A stretch of DNA of 64,000 nt, taken from assembly GCF_040954835.1 (NCBI RefSeq), contig NC_090714.1:1166501-1230500 (forward strand), read 5' to 3'. How positions within the stretch are numbered: position 1 is the first letter of the stretch; each line of letters opens with the position of its first letter. Under the pieces are notes generated by a model. That model saw only the letters and a program-made list of their open reading frames with translations. It searched no databases and was not told where the DNA came from. The position numbers and the translations under genes were made by a program. Below, piece by piece: positions 59,380 to 64,000 of the stretch. The stretch is from Lepisosteus oculatus. Lineage: Eukaryota; Chordata; Actinopteri; Semionotiformes; Lepisosteidae.

Positions 59380-61150
59380 TGACCTCCATATGGATAATTG
59401 AAGGAGGCATTAGGAAAACAATAAGGACTGTCCAGGCTGACATTAATCAGACTTTGAGGTATTCTGAGCTCCGTGTGTCACATAGCAGCCTTTAATCCAT
59501 AGTGTGGCTTAAATAACAATCAAGGCAAAGGAACTTGTGTAATGTCAGTTGCCTCAAACTGAAAGAGAAGTAATGTATTTCACTCATTTTGAAGACCCAC
59601 CAGCAATTTCTCCATTAAGGCCATTACATTTGAATGAATTTGGTTTAACTGGGATTTGCACACACAGAAAACGAGGACTTCTGAGACAGTGAGAGGGAGG
59701 TGGCCTTTAAAATAGGGGATTAACCTATGAAACAGTTTCTCCTGGAGCACCCTTAAAGGAAATTCAAGAAGGGAGCTGGAAAGTTACATTAATAAAAGGC
59801 GCCAGTGTTTCACGCATGAGGGCAGCAGATGCCATGAAAGCTGTCATGATACTCAAACTAACGTGCTCTGTACATGTCCACAGACTTGTTATTTCATACC
59901 ACAACAACACAGAAGCTCCAAGAATTAGTTTATCAACTGATCTGTTAATGTACAAACACCCATGTAAGAGAAATATGACAGTGATTTCTCTCTAGTTTGT
60001 CTTACAATAATATAAGCCTTCTGTGATAATATGAATTTTATTGTGCTGAAAGTCAGCCATCCAGGACAACAATTTACTTTTCCAAATTCCTACTGCCTGT
60101 GTTTAGTATCTAATAAGGTATATTTAGTATCTAATATGGTTTAATGCTCCCAAACAAAGGCCCCTTTTATTGAGCAGAGCAGTAGACACACACTGCACGC
60201 TTGGTTTCAATCCATTTCTGCTGCTGGATCATAATTTATTGGGCCTAATTGCTTTCAGCACCAGCAGGAAATGATTTATGCATTGTAATATTGTTGATTC
60301 TAACACAGTCTCAAGCAGTGCAGACAACAATTGCAACACAAGAAATAATCCCTTCAAAGCATACTGCATAGGAAAGCTTGATTATCTTTAATTCCATTGT
60401 AGTCTATTTCATTAATTATTTATATTAATTTGTACAAAACATACATCTCCTATTCACTGCAATAACTTCATTTTTTATATTTGATCATGGACATTTCAAG
60501 TCACAGATGAGTTCAAACAAATTTTTAACTAAAGCAGCTTATTAATAGTTAATATCAAATGTTAACTTAAAGAAACTTCTATGTTTGAGAAGTTTTTTTC
60601 TAAACAGCTGCAGTACAAATAAAATTCAGTTAAGTGACAAACGAAAGAGAAGTGCCTTTGTTTCAGAGTGCTGTTTCTACCCCACTTCTCTCTCTGTTCT
60701 GTAATTGTATCCTGCAGTCAGCAGGCTGATTGGTTTAGTCCTGGATCACTGGCGATGAGCTAAACCTGAGAGCTGAAGCTGCTTTTCATGTCAAAACCTT
60801 CAAGAGAAACCGGCCTGAATCCAAAAGCAATCACACTTTAAACTTCAAAGTGGGAAAACGGGTTGTGAAAAGCAGTTTACATTTTTTCCGCACTAGCCAA
60901 GCACAACTCATGCATGGAAAGAGAAGAATTAAGATGATCTAACAAGAAAATGGCTTTGAGTTAAAGAGGCAAATCAGACAGGTGTGCAGCTGCAGGTACT
61001 GACACATCCCATCTGACAGGGTGAGTCAGGCGACTGGAGAAGCAGTCAGAGATGTTATAAATTAATGACTTAATCTTTCAAAACGTCCTGCCTTTCACAA
61101 AGCCGGGCATTGGCACAGTAATGCTGCTATAGCATTTCTATTATTCAGAT
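59380..61150. promoter_or_regulatory. candidate enhancer cluster upstream of the homeobox gene
   Basis: Several blocks without ORFs or repeat marks but rich in developmental factor words: GACATTAATCAG and CCTTTAATCC near 59440-59500, GGGCCTAATTGCTTTC near 60240, ATTTATGCATTGTAATATTG near 60272, CAATCCATTTCTGCTGCTGG near 60209, AAATTAATGACTTAATC near 61060. Suggestive only; needs alignment to other species. Confidence 0.25.
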
Positions 61151-62039
61151 ACCACAGAAGACTACACATATTTGGGAAGGGCAGTCATAGATGCATATAT
61201 ATGTGTCCATACATAGACAGGTCATGTTTATAACAAGGGTGATCACAATTAATAAAGGACCATGTTTATTAAACAGTATTACATTAAAATTCTCTTATTT
61301 TAGTTTAAAATAAATCATTATCTTATGCTCCAACAAGCCTTTCAGAATACCTTTAACGTGTAATGTGTAAATACTGTAGGGTCACTTAATTCCAATTCCA
61401 GACGGCTTGCGCTTCATTGTTTTTTCATCTTCTGCTGTTTAAGCTCTTTCAAAGTGTCTTTTTAGTATTGTGGTTTAGGTGATAAAACATATCATATATC
61501 CGGAAGGTTTTCAATGTTATCTTAAATTCTCCAATTAATTCCATGTGTACCTTCACCATTTCCAGTATAATAACACACAGATAGATGAACCACTAAGAAG
61601 AAGCGTTTTGCTACAGCAGAAACACCATGTGGTTTCTACAATCACAATCACATTTGTAACCTTAAATTAAATTTTACTTTCTAATTAAGACTACAATAAT
61701 ATTTTAAGGTAAAGTAATAATCCAAGCATTGTCCAACCATGGCTTACAGAAACAAAACTAGTTCATTCGACCATTATTGTACAATTATTGAAATTATTGA
61801 CTGCCTATTAAAAAGAAAAATTCTATACTAATTCTATTCAGACACCTTCTGTAGTCCTCACAGTCAAGAGCTATAACTAATATTTGGTATGATGTGAATA
61901 TCTGGGTGTACATTCAGTATTCAGTACAAAATATTTATTTTCTGATCGAAACATAAAACATGAATTATAAAACACCTTTCACAATCGTATGTCACAATGG
62001 AACATATCTAAATGTGTAATGTTCAAATGTATTCATACA

Positions 62040-62260
62040 CTTACTACTGGTATTTTGTGATGAAGCCCTTTGTGCTTTTAAGGAAGAAGGCACTTCCTGT
62101 AGTTTGTCATATTTAACACATGAACACTCTCCTGTGTAGAACCTTTCCAGTCTCTCCAAGCTGTAGAGGTTTTGCCTTTCTTCTTCAGCTCAAGCCATAA
62201 ATATTCAGAGGCAGTGATGTCCAATCCAGACCACTCATTTTGATGCTCACCTTGTATTGT
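62040..62260 (+). repeat. DNA-transposon-like debris
   Basis: TTTTGTGATGAAGCCCTTTG, then AACCTTTCCAGTCTCTCCAA and GCAGTGATGTCCAATCCAGA, resembles the antisense of a decayed fish transposase gene (the ...ATGTCCAATCCAGACC... stretch is typical). The superfamily is not assigned. Confidence 0.35.
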
Positions 62261-62984
62261 TATTCTATTGTAATTTGTGACCAAGCTTCAGAAGTATTTT
62301 GGCTAAAATATCTTTATGCACGTTGGAAACTGACCTCCAGCACACACTATATAGAAAGGATGCCAAAAAAAAGGCCAAACAGAAATAATCCACTTCTTTT
62401 CTTTGGTTACAGGAAGGATGTCATTCTTTTCTAAACGGGGCGACACCTCTGACGCTTGGTGCGCTTGTATCCTTCAAATTAAAGAAAATTTAAAATCATT
62501 CAACCTCATGTTGTCTGCAGGAAATATCCAGAGGGATTCACAACGTTACATCATGCAAGTGGAAAACGTCATGAAAACCAAATGTACAAATGGGCAAAGT
62601 TTAAAATAGATCTACTCTAATATTCTAATTGTCTTTCATAAAAAATCTCGGCAAACAGGAAATACAAGTGGTGCATCCCTTCATTCTGTTCTCTTCAGAA
62701 GTAGAAGGTTGTTTTTTTCCATGAGGGATGCCAGCTGGTTTTACCATCAGCTGTAATCGTGTCGTGTTGACAAACAATGAGGCTGGAACTTCCTGGGTTT
62801 CCAACGCTTGGTTCTTCCAGATTCTACAGTCAAACAGATCTGACTTTGTTTATTACTGGCAATCTTTACAATAAATAAAATATTACAATGTTTATGACCT
62901 GACTACAGTTAAAGAGAATCTTTTCAATATTCGTAGAGTATACACTTTTTTTTATAGCCCTTGGCCCCTTTGCTCAATGAGTTT

Positions 62985-63150
62985 TATGCAAAAGTATTGC
63001 AGTGTTTGCAGTTTGTTGCTTTAAAGTTTGCAGTCATCACACTTTGAAGTAGCAATGCATATATGTTATATACACAACCTACTCATATTAGATACAAAAA
63101 CAAACAAAAAGAAAAGTAGATGTATAATATGAATGAAAAATGAAGAGGTT
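62985..63150 (+). repeat. dispersed repeat, partner of 22394-22610
   Basis: GTTTGTTGCTTTAAAG followed by TTTGCAGTCATCACACTTTG and AAGTAGC, the same core as in micall2 intron 4. Confidence 0.45.
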
Positions 63151-63239
63151 GTGATGGAAAATGTACAGTACTCACACCATTTTGCAACTCTTTCAAAACA
63201 ACTCAGGGTTGAAGTATAAATGTACAGATCAGGGGAAGG

Positions 63240-63490
63240 GTAAAAACAAAATTCAAAGACTCTTAATCTCTCGTTGAGCTTGGTGGAGACGATCATAAAG
63301 AAGAGAAAGGCACCCAGACACCCCCAAGATTTGTACTTCCATACTTCCTTAACGAACAGGAATCTGGTGATGGAGGCCACGATGAGGACAGTGGTGACTT
63401 TAAAGGAGCTATGGAGATCGGTGGCTGAGATGCGACAAGATGTCCATGGGGCAACAATATTCCAGGCGCTCCACAAAGGAGGCTTGACCA
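63240..63490 (-). pseudogene. unidentified membrane-protein-like relic
   Basis: The minus strand reads TSCRISATDLHSSFKVTTVL, IVASITRFLFVKEVWKYKSW and GCLGAFLFFMIVSTKLNERL in one open frame, two hydrophobic segments with a basic link, in DNA GC-richer than its surroundings. The plus strand is also open here. No family is recognised; it could be part of an old retroelement. Confidence 0.25.
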
Positions 63491-63496
63491 TCCACC

Positions 63497-63580
63497 CATT
63501 TCCTGACCGCTTGTTCAGGGCAGCAGGAGAGCCAGAGGCTATCCCAGCAAGCCCTCAAGGCAGGGCACAGGCTATAAGGC
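63497..63580 (-). repeat. tRNA-headed SINE tail fragment, reverse orientation
   Basis: Plus strand CCATTTCCTGACCGCTTGTT, CAGGGCAGCAGGAGAGCCAG and CTATCCCAGCAAGCCCTCAA is the reverse complement of the SINE tail (…GGGATAGGCTCC…GACCCTGAAC…AGCGGTTAG…). Confidence 0.65.
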
Positions 63581-64000
63581 CTGTGGTATTGACATCTTCA
63601 TCACTGTTAGATATTGATCCCAGTGAAGGCTACACTAACATTTTTGACAACATTCTAGCTCAAGCTTAAGCAAAAAAAAAGACTGTGTGTTGTAGAATAA
63701 ATATAACATCTAAAGTTTTCTATTTCTGTTTATTGCAGTATTATGTGGATTACTTAAAGTGTAGTAATCCACTTTAAGACTTGTCGTTAAGAGCACACCA
63801 AAGGCTGTAGAAACAGAATACAACATATCGGCATATGAAGACTTGTAGCTGTCTGTTGAAAATGCACTTGCACAATTCCTGTGCAGACATCATGCTGTTA
63901 CCCATGTCATCGTGATCATCGCAGAGATGGGGGAGGAAGATCAAATGTTTTTAGTTAATAAGCAAGGCGGTGATTAAAAAGCTAGAGGCTGTCAATGTGT

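Larger units (their letters stand above)
53173..64000. other. gene-poor region upstream of the homeobox gene
   Basis: No recognisable exon of another gene, including uncx itself. Contains the homeobox 5' flank, a SINE at 56683-56980, DNA-transposon debris near 62040-62260 and 62985-63150, and non-repetitive blocks at about 59380-61150 that look like candidate enhancers. Confidence 0.55.

Overview
This is vertebrate nuclear DNA: AT-rich, intron-dominated, with GT-AG splice sites, eroded SINE, Tc1 and LINE copies, and no sign of bacterial gene packing. The repeats (tRNA-headed SINEs, a 5S rRNA-derived SINE, Tc1/mariner fossils) are of kinds common in fishes. The gene has long introns, so a ray-finned fish, perhaps a non-teleost such as gar or bowfin, is my best guess. 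The species is not provable from the window.

Two protein-coding genes can be reconstructed exon by exon, both on the minus strand. The first is a MICAL-like gene, most likely micall2. It has 16 coding exons from the ATG at 42276 to the stop at 9308 and encodes 784 residues: an N-terminal CH domain, one LIM domain, a long Pro/Ser/Thr-rich linker, a C-terminal bMERB (Rab-binding) coiled-coil domain and a basic tail. Every exon boundary has GT/AG sites and compatible phase. The second is a three-exon paired-class homeobox gene from 53172 to 50338, encoding 260 residues. Its homeodomain is closest to UNCX/unc-4, but it has an unusual Met at homeodomain position 56 and a C-terminal OAR motif. In mammals MICALL2 lies beside UNCX, so the neighbourhood fits a conserved block, with this gene as a divergent UNCX relative.

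Layout: 1-9307 is non-coding sequence downstream of micall2, with a tRNA-like SINE relic and some possible regulatory blocks. 9308-42276 is micall2; its 11.7 kb intron 2 holds a DNA-transposon graveyard, a LINE fragment, a hairpin and an IFITM-like relic. 42277-50337 is the micall2 promoter and the intergenic space, with SINEs, an ATT microsatellite and a long inverted repeat. 50338-53172 is the homeobox gene. 53173-64000 is gene-poor, with candidate conserved regulatory blocks and more repeats.

The two genes are not expected to act together biochemically. MICALL2 is a Rab8/Rab13 effector that links junctional membrane traffic to actin; the homeobox protein is a transcription factor. Their closeness more likely reflects a regulatory neighbourhood in which enhancers of the developmental gene are spread around a bystander gene.
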